The notes below the pieces were generated by a model. It did no database searches and was not told the DNA's origin. It worked only from the letters and a program-made list of their open reading frames with translations. This document shows positions 35,858-43,425 of a stretch of 64,000 nucleotides of DNA, piece by piece. Source of the stretch: JAJZIH01 sp021785265 (lineage in GTDB: Bacteria; Pseudomonadota; Gammaproteobacteria; JAKAQQ01); contig DAHWSH010000050.1 of the NCBI GenBank assembly GCA_027338645.1, forward strand, positions 11,344 to 75,343, written 5' to 3'. The first letter of the stretch is position 1. Each line of letters starts with the position of its first letter. The position numbers and the translations under genes are program-made.

Positions 35858-36559
35858 CTAGCTTCCCGCCTGTTCCATGGCCAGGCAGAGATCCCGCCAG
35901 ACTTCTCGCTTGGCCACCGGATTGCGCAAGAGGTATGCCGGATGATAAGTGACGACCAACGGAACTTTCCCGCCGAACGAGTGCACCGTACCTCGCAGGC
36001 GGGACAGCGGCTGCTCGGTCTCGAGGAGGCTCTGTGCGGCAATCCGTCCCAGTGCAATCAGGATCCGGGGAGCCAGTAAGGCCACCTGTCGTTCTAAAAA
36101 AGGCCGACAGGTGGCTATTTCCTGGGGTTCAGGATCCCGGTTTTTCGGCGGACGGCATTTCAGCACATTGGCAATGTAGACCTGCTGCCGTTCGAGTCCC
36201 ATGGCCGTGATCATGGAAGTGAGTAGCTGGCCCGCCCGGCCGACGAAAGGTTGGCCCTCCCGGTCCTCGTCCGCACCTGGCGCTTCCCCGACGAACATCC
36301 AGCCCGCCTCCCGCGATCCCGCTCCAAAGACGGTCTGGTGGCGGGTGCGGCACAGACCGCACATTTCGCATCCGGAAACCCGCCGGGCCAGATCCTCCCA
36401 GCCAAGAGTCGGCACCGGCGGCGCACTTCCGGTATCGGCAGGGGGTTCCAGCCCATCCCGGGAATGATCCATCGTTTGAGATACTCCGGCCGTGCCCCGT
36501 CGTTCCCAGACCGGAATGCCGAGAAAATCCAGAACCTCCACGTCCTTCCCCGGGCTCAT
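35858..36559 (-). CDS. Family 4 uracil-DNA glycosylase (Fe-S)
   Basis: Removes uracil from DNA. 233 residues from the ATG at 36559, which overlaps the pssA stop by 4 nt. Family 4 traits: 4Fe-4S ligands in CEMCGLCRTR and in NVLKCRPPKNRDPEPQEIATC (Cys-X15-Cys), the uracil pocket VGEAPGADEDREGQPFVGRAGQLL, and the C-terminal VVTYHPAYLLRNP with the conserved His. A 60-residue Pro-rich N-terminal region precedes the fold. Fe-S family 4 enzymes are frequent where the family 1 Ung is missing. Confidence 0.92.
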   Translation of the reverse strand: MSPGKDVEVLDFLGIPVWERRGTAGVSQTMDHSRDGLEPPADTGSAPPVPTLGWEDLARRVSGCEMCGLCRTRHQTVFGAGSREAGWMFVGEAPGADEDREGQPFVGRAGQLLTSMITAMGLERQQVYIANVLKCRPPKNRDPEPQEIATCRPFLERQVALLAPRILIALGRIAAQSLLETEQPLSRLRGTVHSFGGKVPLVVTYHPAYLLRNPVAKREVWRDLCLAMEQAGS

Positions 36560-37347
36560 GGGGAAAACCCGCTCCGACGTCGGCGAAACAGGCGTCGCCA
36601 CAGCCCGACCACCGGTCCAGACAGGGCATAACAGAAGAGAAACGCAAACAGCATCTTGGGTGGACTGATCGCAATCACGATGAGGAGCAGTGGGATGACG
36701 ATGGCCCAGCGGAAGCGAACATGCTCCGAGAGGCTCAGGTCCTTGAAGCTGTAGTAGGGAATGGGACTAACCATGAGGACCCCACCTCCCAAGGTGACGA
36801 GCCCAGCGGGAATCATGGTCCAAGGCTCGTTCGACCAGGGAACCAACAGCCAGACCAGACTGGCCATGAGACCCGCCGCTGCCGGGGAAGGCAGCCCCTG
36901 GAAGTAGCGCTTGTCCAAGACTTGGGAGCGGATGTTGAACCGGGCCAGTCGGAGAGCGGCCGCCGCGGTGTAAAAGAACGCCGCAAGCCATCCCCATCGG
37001 GCCACGTCTCCAGTCTCGTGGAGGAACGGGACGAAAGCCCACCGGTACATCACGATGGCTGGCGCAAGACCGAATGCCACCACGTCCGACAGGCTGTCAT
37101 ACTCCTTACCAAACTCCGTGGCCGTCTGCGTCCAGCGCGCAACCCGTCCATCGAGACCATCCATCACGGCGGCGAAAAAAATGGCCACCGCGGCGTGGAT
37201 ATAGTGGACATTGAGCGCTGCGATGATCGCGTAGAACCCACCGAAAAGCGCAGCGGTCGTGAACAGGTTCGGCAGAAGATAAATCCGGCGTTTTCGCCGC
37301 AGGTTCGGTTCCGCTTCGGAAGACGAGGAATGAGAGCTTCCCCCCAT
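36556..37347 (-). CDS. pssA: CDP-diacylglycerol-serine O-phosphatidyltransferase
   Basis: Membrane enzyme for the committed step to phosphatidylethanolamine. The 263-residue protein carries the CDP-alcohol phosphotransferase motif in DGLDGRVARWTQTATEFGKEYDSLSD (DG..AR...G...D...D) and about six to eight hydrophobic helices, beginning with IYLLPNLFTTAALFGGFYA. It is of the type II subfamily found next to ilvC in many proteobacteria. It starts 2 nt after the ilvC stop. Confidence 0.95.
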   Translation of the reverse strand: MGGSSHSSSSEAEPNLRRKRRIYLLPNLFTTAALFGGFYAIIAALNVHYIHAAVAIFFAAVMDGLDGRVARWTQTATEFGKEYDSLSDVVAFGLAPAIVMYRWAFVPFLHETGDVARWGWLAAFFYTAAAALRLARFNIRSQVLDKRYFQGLPSPAAAGLMASLVWLLVPWSNEPWTMIPAGLVTLGGGVLMVSPIPYYSFKDLSLSEHVRFRWAIVIPLLLIVIAISPPKMLFAFLFCYALSGPVVGLWRRLFRRRRSGFSP

Positions 37348-37349
37348 GA

Positions 37350-38381
37350 TCAGGACCCTCCCGGTTCCATCGCATCCTGGGTTTCCCGCGTTCGGGAGAT
37401 CACACCCCGTCGCACGGTCTCAATGGCCTGTTCACGCGCTCGGTTACGGAACCCGGCCAGTCGTTTTCCGCCACTTTGGAGTTCGGCATCGAGCTCCCGG
37501 GCAAAGCTTCCGGAGCGGATCTCGGTCAGAAGATCCGACATCGCCGCCCGGACCGCTTCCCCGATGACCCGCGGTCCCCGGGTGTAGTCTCCGTACTCGG
37601 CGGTGGTCGAGATGGCCTCGCGCATGCCCGCCAATCCGCGTGCATAGATCAGGTCCGCCATGTACTTGACTTCCTCCAGGCAAGAGAAATAAGCAATTTC
37701 CGGCTGGTAGCCGGCCGCCACGAGCGTTTCGAAACCCGCGGCAATCAGGTGGTTCAGACCCCCGCAAAGAATCGCCTGCTCGGCAAAGAGGTCCGTCTCC
37801 GTTTCCTCGGCAAAACTCGATTCAAACAGGCGGACCGGCGCCCGGTTCAGCGCCTGCGCGTAGCGGCGGACTCGGACCCATGCGTGACCGGTCGCATCCC
37901 TGTCACAGGCGATGACACAGGGCGGGCCTCCACCCGACTCGTAGAGGGCACGGACTTTCTCACCCACGGCGAGGGGTGCCACGAGAAGTACATCCAGATC
38001 ATCGCGGGGAATGATTTTCCGGTAGTGAATATTGAACCCGTGAGCAAACACGATTGCCGTTCCGGGCTTGAACGATGGCTCAAGCCCGGTGTAAACCTCC
38101 GGTTGGGCCTCGTCGGGGATCAGGAATACGATCCAGTCCATCTCGCGGGCCAGCGTGTCGAGTGGGCAAGCTTCGAGCCCATCCCTCAGAACCTGCTCCC
38201 GGCTCGCTGAGTCTTCCCGCAATCCAATCCGCACGACCACCCCGGAATCACGCAAATTCAGGGCCTGGGCCCGCCCCTGTGAGCCATAACCCAAGATGCC
38301 GACCCGGTCAGCGGGATTCAAACCACCCGCGCTCACGACGGACGTGGGACGGCTCCTTTGCTGCATGGCTGGATGGGTCAT
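37350..38381 (-). CDS. ilvC: Ketol-acid reductoisomerase-like protein with an altered KGPGH loop
   Basis: 343 residues. The Rossmann start GILGYGSQGRAQALNLRDSG, FAHGFNIHY, SSFAEETETDLFAEQAILCGG (metal Asp and Glu) and TAEYGDYTRGPRV are class I ketol-acid reductoisomerase hallmarks. The usual PKGPGH loop, with its active-site Lys, is replaced by PLAVGE. HELK is EEVK, and the GTRAG segment is missing. The metal ligands remain. The ilvC-pssA order is the common proteobacterial one, but no ilvBN precede it here. The ATG at 38381 is chosen because it overlaps an upstream small ORF by 4 nt; ATG 38393 is possible. Activity as true IlvC is uncertain. Confidence 0.8.
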   Translation of the reverse strand: MTHPAMQQRSRPTSVVSAGGLNPADRVGILGYGSQGRAQALNLRDSGVVVRIGLREDSASREQVLRDGLEACPLDTLAREMDWIVFLIPDEAQPEVYTGLEPSFKPGTAIVFAHGFNIHYRKIIPRDDLDVLLVAPLAVGEKVRALYESGGGPPCVIACDRDATGHAWVRVRRYAQALNRAPVRLFESSFAEETETDLFAEQAILCGGLNHLIAAGFETLVAAGYQPEIAYFSCLEEVKYMADLIYARGLAGMREAISTTAEYGDYTRGPRVIGEAVRAAMSDLLTEIRSGSFARELDAELQSGGKRLAGFRNRAREQAIETVRRGVISRTRETQDAMEPGGS

Positions 38382-38449
38382 CCAGTCACCCACAAGCGTC
38401 CAGGATGCACGAAGAGAACAGACCTGGCTGTGGGAATCACGATGGCCAT
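38378..38449 (-). CDS. Candidate leader peptide upstream of ilvC
   Basis: A 23-codon ORF starts at ATG 38449 with a GGAG binding site (GATGGAGAT) and stops with a TGA that overlaps the ilvC ATG (ATGA, 38378-38381). The peptide begins MAIVIPTARSVLFVHPG and has eight Ile, Val or Leu among 23 residues. It may couple ilvC translation to branched-chain aminoacyl-tRNA supply, or simply be a coupling ORF. No attenuator terminator was seen between it and ilvC. Confidence 0.35.
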   Translation of the reverse strand: MAIVIPTARSVLFVHPGRLWVTG

Positions 38450-38572
38450 ATCTCCATCATAGTCCAGGCGCTCTCCACGGGTTCGGTCACGACCCGGGGA
38501 CTCGGGGGGTCGATCCGCTACTTCTGTTAAATTGTATCGGTTTTCCAACCCTTGTCCCACTCCCGGTTCCCC

Positions 38573-40267
38573 ATGCGAACGAGCGTCCTCGGTCTTTTCA
38601 CCCTGAAGGAAACCCCGGCCGAAGCCGAACTGGCCAGCCACCGTCTCATGCTGCGCGCGGGCATGATCCGTTCGGTTGCGGCAGGCATTTATACCTGGCT
38701 CCCGCTCGGGCTCAGGGTCCTGCGCCGGGTGGAAGAGGCCGTCCGCGAGGAAATGAACCGGGCTGGTGCCGTCGAATTGCTCATGCCGGCGATCCAGCCA
38801 GCCGAACTCTGGCAGGAATCAAACCGCTGGACCAAGTACGGACCCGAACTGCTGCGCCTCACGGACCGTCATCACCGGCTTTTCTGCTTCGGCCCCACCC
38901 ATGAGGAGGTCATCACGGATCTGGCCCGCCGCGAAATCCGCTCCTACCGTGAACTGCCGCTCACGTTCTACCAGATCCAGACCAAGTTTCGCGACGAGAT
39001 TCGACCGCGGTTCGGAGTCATGCGGGCACGCGAGTTCGTCATGAAGGATGCCTATTCCTTTCATGTCTCGGAGTCCTCCCTTCAGGAGGGCTATGATCGC
39101 ATGCACGATGCCTATCACCGGATTTTCCGTCGGCTGGGACTCGAGGCCCGTGCGGTCGCTGCTGACTCTGGTGCGATCGGGGGACGCTACTCTCACGAAT
39201 TTCACGTACTCGCCGACGCGGGAGAAGATCAACTGGCACTTTCCGATACGGGTCCGTACGCGGCGAACGTGGAACTGGCTGAAGCCCGACCTCCCGAGGG
39301 TTTGCGGGCACCGGCACGACGGCCGCTGGAAAAGATCCGAGTCAGTCCTCGATCTTCACGGCAATCCACCTCCACTGGCGGAGAAGCACAGATCCGGATC
39401 GAGCTCGTCAAAAGCCCAGCGGGTGATTTTCATGCCATCGCTCTCTGCGCCGGACACACGCTCAATCCAGTCAAGGTAGCCCATGTCCTGGGATACGCGG
39501 AACCGGTTTCACCCACGGAGTGGAACGAACGCCACCCGCTCGATGCGAACTCCCTCGGCCCCCTCGACCTGCCCTGCCCGCTCGTGGCTGATCACGCGGC
39601 GGCACACCTCGCAGATTTCTCGGCCTGGGCCAACGCACCGGATGAACTCTGGCAAGGGGTGAACTGGGGCCGCGACTGTCAGGAGCCCCCCGCCCACGAT
39701 TTACGAGTCGTCACCAACGGGGATCCGAGCCCGGATGGGGTGGGCCGACTGCGGCTCGTACGGGGAATCGAGGTCGGCCATATCTTCCAACTCGGGACGG
39801 AATACAGTGAGCGCCTTCATGCTTATTTTCAGGATGAATCCGGTGGTGAGAAACCCCTGTGGATGGGTTGCTACGGCGTTGGAGTGAGCCGCATCGTGGC
39901 CGCCGCGATCGAGCAGCATCACGACGAGTGGGGCATCAGTTGGCCGATGCCGCTCGCGCCCTTCGCAGTCGCCATCGCCCCCATCGGCGGCAAAACCTCA
40001 TCCCGGGTCTGGGAGACCGCCTGCACCCTCGAGGCGGAACTGGAATCCAAGGGATGTCAGACGCTGCTGGACGACCGGGACCTTCGTCCGGGTTCGATGT
40101 TTGCGGATCTTGACCTGATCGGCATTCCGCAACGGCTCGTGGTCTCGGAACGGGGGCTCGCGGAGGATCGGGTGGAGTGGCGGGATCGAAAAAGCCGCAC
40201 CACCCAGTTGCTGACCCTGCAGGATGCATGCACCACGGTCCTCGACAGGATGCGCAACTTCTCCTGA
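38573..40267 (+). CDS. proS: Prolyl-tRNA synthetase
   Basis: Class II aminoacyl-tRNA synthetase charging tRNA-Pro. 564 residues from the ATG at 38573, where the N-terminus MRTSVLGLFTLKETPAEAEL matches the bacterial enzyme (the frame continues to 38552). Motif 2 is in FRDEIRPRFGVMRAREFVMKDAYSF and motif 3 in GCYGVGVSRIVAAAIEQ. The insertion (editing) domain lies between them, about residues 220-380, and the anticodon-binding domain is at the C-terminus. A TTAAATTGTATC stretch about 40 nt upstream may be its -10 region. Confidence 0.96.
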   Translation: MRTSVLGLFTLKETPAEAELASHRLMLRAGMIRSVAAGIYTWLPLGLRVLRRVEEAVREEMNRAGAVELLMPAIQPAELWQESNRWTKYGPELLRLTDRHHRLFCFGPTHEEVITDLARREIRSYRELPLTFYQIQTKFRDEIRPRFGVMRAREFVMKDAYSFHVSESSLQEGYDRMHDAYHRIFRRLGLEARAVAADSGAIGGRYSHEFHVLADAGEDQLALSDTGPYAANVELAEARPPEGLRAPARRPLEKIRVSPRSSRQSTSTGGEAQIRIELVKSPAGDFHAIALCAGHTLNPVKVAHVLGYAEPVSPTEWNERHPLDANSLGPLDLPCPLVADHAAAHLADFSAWANAPDELWQGVNWGRDCQEPPAHDLRVVTNGDPSPDGVGRLRLVRGIEVGHIFQLGTEYSERLHAYFQDESGGEKPLWMGCYGVGVSRIVAAAIEQHHDEWGISWPMPLAPFAVAIAPIGGKTSSRVWETACTLEAELESKGCQTLLDDRDLRPGSMFADLDLIGIPQRLVVSERGLAEDRVEWRDRKSRTTQLLTLQDACTTVLDRMRNFS

Positions 40268-40268
40268 G

Positions 40269-40847
40269 ATGTCCATCCGTTTCTGGCGGTATGGCGGACT
40301 GGCCTTGGTGCTTCTCGCCAGCGGAGCACGGGCTGGACCCGCACCCCGGCATGACCCGGCACTGGATCATTACCTGCGCCAGGCCATGGCCGAACGGAGA
40401 TCCGGATTTCACAGCCCGATCGTGGCTCGGGTCTGGCTTCGGGTCATGTCCCGGCGTCTTCGTCCCTATGTGGCCAACCCCCGCGACCGCACCCGACTTT
40501 TGCTCGCCGTCCATACGGCGGCCGTCGAAGCGCACGTTTCCCCCGAACTCGTACTCTCCATCATCAACGTCGAAAGCGACTTCCATCGTTTTGCGGTTTC
40601 CACCACGGGAGCCCAGGGGCTCATGCAAATCATGCCCTTCTGGCTCCGCCAAATCGGTCGCCCGGGGGACAATCTGTTTCAGATGCAGACGAATCTCAGG
40701 ATCGGATGTGCCATCCTGTACTACTATCTCCACCGTGCCCATGGCGATTATGCGCTGGCGCTCCAGAACTACTACGGCCAAAGGGATGGAACCGGCTATG
40801 CGCATCGCGTCCTGACGCTCCTCACCGATCGCTGGTACTGGCACTAA
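40269..40847 (+). CDS. Lytic transglycosylase, SLT domain, exported
   Basis: 192 residues from the ATG at 40269, one base after the proS stop. A signal peptide (FWRYGGLALVLLASGARAG) is followed by a goose-type SLT domain with the catalytic Glu in IINVESDFHRFAVSTTGAQGLMQIMPFW and a C-terminal CAILYYYLHRAHGDYALALQNYY. It cleaves the peptidoglycan glycan strand with formation of anhydro-MurNAc, feeding the recycling route that amgK and murU (50592-52282) serve. Confidence 0.88.
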   Translation: MSIRFWRYGGLALVLLASGARAGPAPRHDPALDHYLRQAMAERRSGFHSPIVARVWLRVMSRRLRPYVANPRDRTRLLLAVHTAAVEAHVSPELVLSIINVESDFHRFAVSTTGAQGLMQIMPFWLRQIGRPGDNLFQMQTNLRIGCAILYYYLHRAHGDYALALQNYYGQRDGTGYAHRVLTLLTDRWYWH

Positions 40848-40848
40848 T

Positions 40849-40867
40849 CCCTCCCTCAGAGGGAGGG
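40849..40867 (+). terminator. Strong hairpin directly after the lytic transglycosylase gene
   Basis: CCCTCCC and GGGAGGG form a perfect 7-bp stem around a TCAGA loop, 1 nt after the stop codon. No T-run follows, so termination would need Rho or it may stabilise the 3' end. Confidence 0.45.
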
Positions 40868-40927
40868 GGTGATGGAGCCCGTTGGGTTTGGTGAAATCCG
40901 ACAGAAGGAGGAGGTTCACCTACAGCC

Positions 40928-40933
40928 TATAAT
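40928..40933 (+). promoter_or_regulatory. Candidate -10 box of cydAB
   Basis: TATAAT 31 nt before the cydA ATG, in an AT-rich patch. There is no good -35 hexamer at 17 nt spacing. The 116-nt gap upstream of cydA also holds a hairpin over the ribosome binding site. Confidence 0.4.
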
Positions 40934-40944
40934 ATTGGGTAAAC

Positions 40945-40958
40945 GTAGGGAGACCTAC
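40945..40958 (+). promoter_or_regulatory. Hairpin sequestering the cydA ribosome binding site
   Basis: GTAGG-GAGA-CCTAC: a 5-bp stem closed by a GNRA tetraloop. The AGGGAG that would serve as Shine-Dalgarno for cydA (ATG 40964) lies in the stem and loop. It may modulate translation; whether it folds in the mRNA is untested. Confidence 0.4.
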
Positions 40959-40963
40959 CTGCG

Positions 40964-42379
40964 ATGAGTGCGCTTGTCCTATCACGGCTGCAGTTTGCCT
41001 TGACTGCGATGTTCCACATTCTCTGGCCGGTTCTCACGATTGGCCTGTCTCTGTTTTTGGTTCTTAACGAGAGCTTGTGGCTTCGGACCCGTGACCCCGA
41101 CTACTACCGGCACGCCCGTTTCTGGGCCAAGCTTTTCATCCTGAACTTCGGGATCGGGGTGGCCTCCGGCGTGCCCCTTGAGTTCGAATTCGGTACCAAC
41201 TGGGCCCCCTTTGCCCGGGCGATGGGCAATTTTTTTGGCAACATCCTGGGCTTCGAAGGCGCCATGGCATTCATGCTGGAAGCCGGGTTCCTGGGCATCA
41301 TGCTGTTCGGCTGGCGACGCGTGGCTCCCAAAATCCACCTGTTTGCCACGGTCATGGTCGCCTTGGGTGCCTCCTTCTCGGCATTCTGGATCATGGTGGC
41401 CAACAGCTGGATGCAGTCTCCGGCCGGTGGAATCATGCGGGGGGGACGGTTCATCGTCACGAGCTATACGCAGGCCATCTTCAATCCCTACACGTTGTGG
41501 TCCGTCGGCCACATGTGGTTTGCCTGTCTCGAAACCTCGCTGCTCGTGATCGGCGCCCTCTCGGCCTACTACATTTACCGTGGCCAGGCACGGTCCTTTT
41601 TCCTGAAATCGCTCAAGCTCGTGATTCTCGCAGGACTGGTCGTGGCTCCGCTCCAGATCTTTTTGGGTGACGGCAGCGGCCGGGTCGTTTTTCATTACCA
41701 GCCGGCCAAGGGAGCAGCCCTGGAAGGACACTGGCACACCAATCCACGAGGACAGGGCGCATCTTGGGCACTGGTCGCCTGGCCCAGCCAGCAGGCCCAG
41801 AAAAACCTGTGGGCAATCAAGATTCCGGACCTTTTAAGCCTGCTTGCGACGCACCGCATCACGGGGCGGGTCATTGGCCTCAAATCCATTCCCCGCCGGA
41901 ACCAGCCTCCGCTTCTGCCCCTTATTTTCTATGCCTTTCGCCTCATGGTGCTGATCGGGTTTTACGTTTTCGGCTTGATGCTCTGGAGCCTCTGGCTCTG
42001 GTGGCGCAAGGCACTCCATCCGGATCAGGTGGACCGTCACCGCCTCTGGCTCAAGGCCTGGATCGCCGCCCTTCCCCTCGGGTATGTGGCGGTGGAATGC
42101 GGATGGATCGTCCGCGAGGTCGGGCGCCAACCCTGGATCGTGAATGGCATCCTCCGGACCTCCGCGGGAGTCTCCCACCTCGCCCCAGGCACTGTGACCT
42201 TTTCGCTACTCGGCTATCTCCTGCTGTATGGAGTGCTGTTTGTCACATTCGGCGTGTTCTTCCGGCGCATCATCCACCAAGGACCCGATCTCGGATTGAT
42301 CCCACCACCGCTTCATCCGGCCCATCCGATTGATACGACGGCCTCCGGGACTCCCCCGCATCCCCTGGACGAACCCTGA
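40964..42379 (+). CDS. cydA: Cytochrome bd-type ubiquinol oxidase subunit I
   Basis: Quinol-oxidising heme subunit of a bd-type terminal oxidase in the cytoplasmic membrane. The 471-residue protein has heme ligand His 18 in AMFHILWPVL, the motif SVGHMWFACLE with the second His, ECGWIVREVGRQPWIVNG, and about nine helices. The short Q-loop between helices 6 and 7 groups it with the cyanide-insensitive (CIO) branch. CydB follows 2 nt after. Whether the hemes are b and d, or only b, cannot be told from sequence. Confidence 0.94.
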   Translation: MSALVLSRLQFALTAMFHILWPVLTIGLSLFLVLNESLWLRTRDPDYYRHARFWAKLFILNFGIGVASGVPLEFEFGTNWAPFARAMGNFFGNILGFEGAMAFMLEAGFLGIMLFGWRRVAPKIHLFATVMVALGASFSAFWIMVANSWMQSPAGGIMRGGRFIVTSYTQAIFNPYTLWSVGHMWFACLETSLLVIGALSAYYIYRGQARSFFLKSLKLVILAGLVVAPLQIFLGDGSGRVVFHYQPAKGAALEGHWHTNPRGQGASWALVAWPSQQAQKNLWAIKIPDLLSLLATHRITGRVIGLKSIPRRNQPPLLPLIFYAFRLMVLIGFYVFGLMLWSLWLWWRKALHPDQVDRHRLWLKAWIAALPLGYVAVECGWIVREVGRQPWIVNGILRTSAGVSHLAPGTVTFSLLGYLLLYGVLFVTFGVFFRRIIHQGPDLGLIPPPLHPAHPIDTTASGTPPHPLDEP

Positions 42380-42381
42380 AC

Positions 42382-43392
42382 ATGACGGCGGCAACGGCAC
42401 TGCTCGAAAACATCTGGTTCGGCCTGATCGGGGTCATTCTGGCCCTCTATGTCGTCTTGGACGGTTTCACTCTCGGCGTCGGCATGCTGTCGCTGTTCTC
42501 GCCCACGGAAGAACGGCGCGCCATCCTCATGGGAACCCTGGGCAGCGTCTGGGATGCCAACGAAACCTGGCTGGTTCTTTTGGGCGGTGCCCTATTCGGT
42601 GCTTTTCCAGTCGCGTATGCCTTGCTTCTCCATGCCCTCTACCTGCCGGTCATTTTCATGCTGTTCGGGATGATCCTCCGGGCTTCCTCCTTTGAGTTCA
42701 GAGAACACGCAAACAACAAGCGATTCTGGAACATCGCCTTTGCCGGCTCGAGTCTCCTCATTGCGGTTTCCCAAGGGCTCGCCTTAGGCAGCGTGCTCGG
42801 CGGCATTCCTTCACGGAATGGACATTTCACGGGGTCGGTCTGGATCTGGTGGGCACCCTTCCCGGCGATCGTGGCTCTGGGCGTCACGGCGGGCTACGCC
42901 CTACTCGGGGCCACCTACCTCATCCTGAGAACCGAGGGTATCATCCAGACAACGGCCCGCCGGGCTGCCTTTTGGCTGGCACTGCTTACGCTTTTCGTCG
43001 CAGCGGTCGTGACGGTCTGGACTCCGATCATCTACCCCCATGTGGCCCACAAGTGGTTCACGACCCCCTCTCTCTACTTCATTGCCCCGTTGCCCTTCCT
43101 GGCCCTCTGTGCCTTCGGGATCCTGCTTCATGCGCTGCATCGAGAACGGGAGATCCTTCCCTTCACGGCCACGGTCGTGATCTTTCTGACCTCCTTCAGC
43201 GGTCTGGCCATAAGCCTCTATCCGGCATTGGTCCCCCCCTCACTCACCCTTCAGGCGGCTGCATCCTCCCCCTTGACTCTGGTTTTCATGCTGGCCGGGA
43301 TCGGGCTTCTGCTTCCGATCATGCTCGTCTACAACGGCTACCAGTATCTCGTCTTCCGGGGCAAGGTCCGGAGCGGCAGCTATTCGCACTAA
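42382..43392 (+). CDS. cydB: Cytochrome bd-type ubiquinol oxidase subunit II
   Basis: 336-residue partner of CydA with about eight to nine transmembrane helices. Start region: NIWFGLIGVILALYVVLDGFTLGVGML with its conserved Asp and Gly. Next are VWDANETWLVLLGGALFGAFPVAYA and the family end GYQYLVFRGKV. It starts 2 nt after cydA. No cydX-like small ORF was found between it and the RND gene that converges on it, 33 nt away. Confidence 0.94.
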   Translation: MTAATALLENIWFGLIGVILALYVVLDGFTLGVGMLSLFSPTEERRAILMGTLGSVWDANETWLVLLGGALFGAFPVAYALLLHALYLPVIFMLFGMILRASSFEFREHANNKRFWNIAFAGSSLLIAVSQGLALGSVLGGIPSRNGHFTGSVWIWWAPFPAIVALGVTAGYALLGATYLILRTEGIIQTTARRAAFWLALLTLFVAAVVTVWTPIIYPHVAHKWFTTPSLYFIAPLPFLALCAFGILLHALHREREILPFTATVVIFLTSFSGLAISLYPALVPPSLTLQAAASSPLTLVFMLAGIGLLLPIMLVYNGYQYLVFRGKVRSGSYSH

Positions 43393-43425
43393 CCCCGTGC
43401 GCGGCTTCATTCTTCTCCCGGAGTC

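Noticed and set aside
43393..43425. cydX-like small ORF after cydB
   Set aside because: The gap is 33 nt and has no start codon followed by a hydrophobic short frame.
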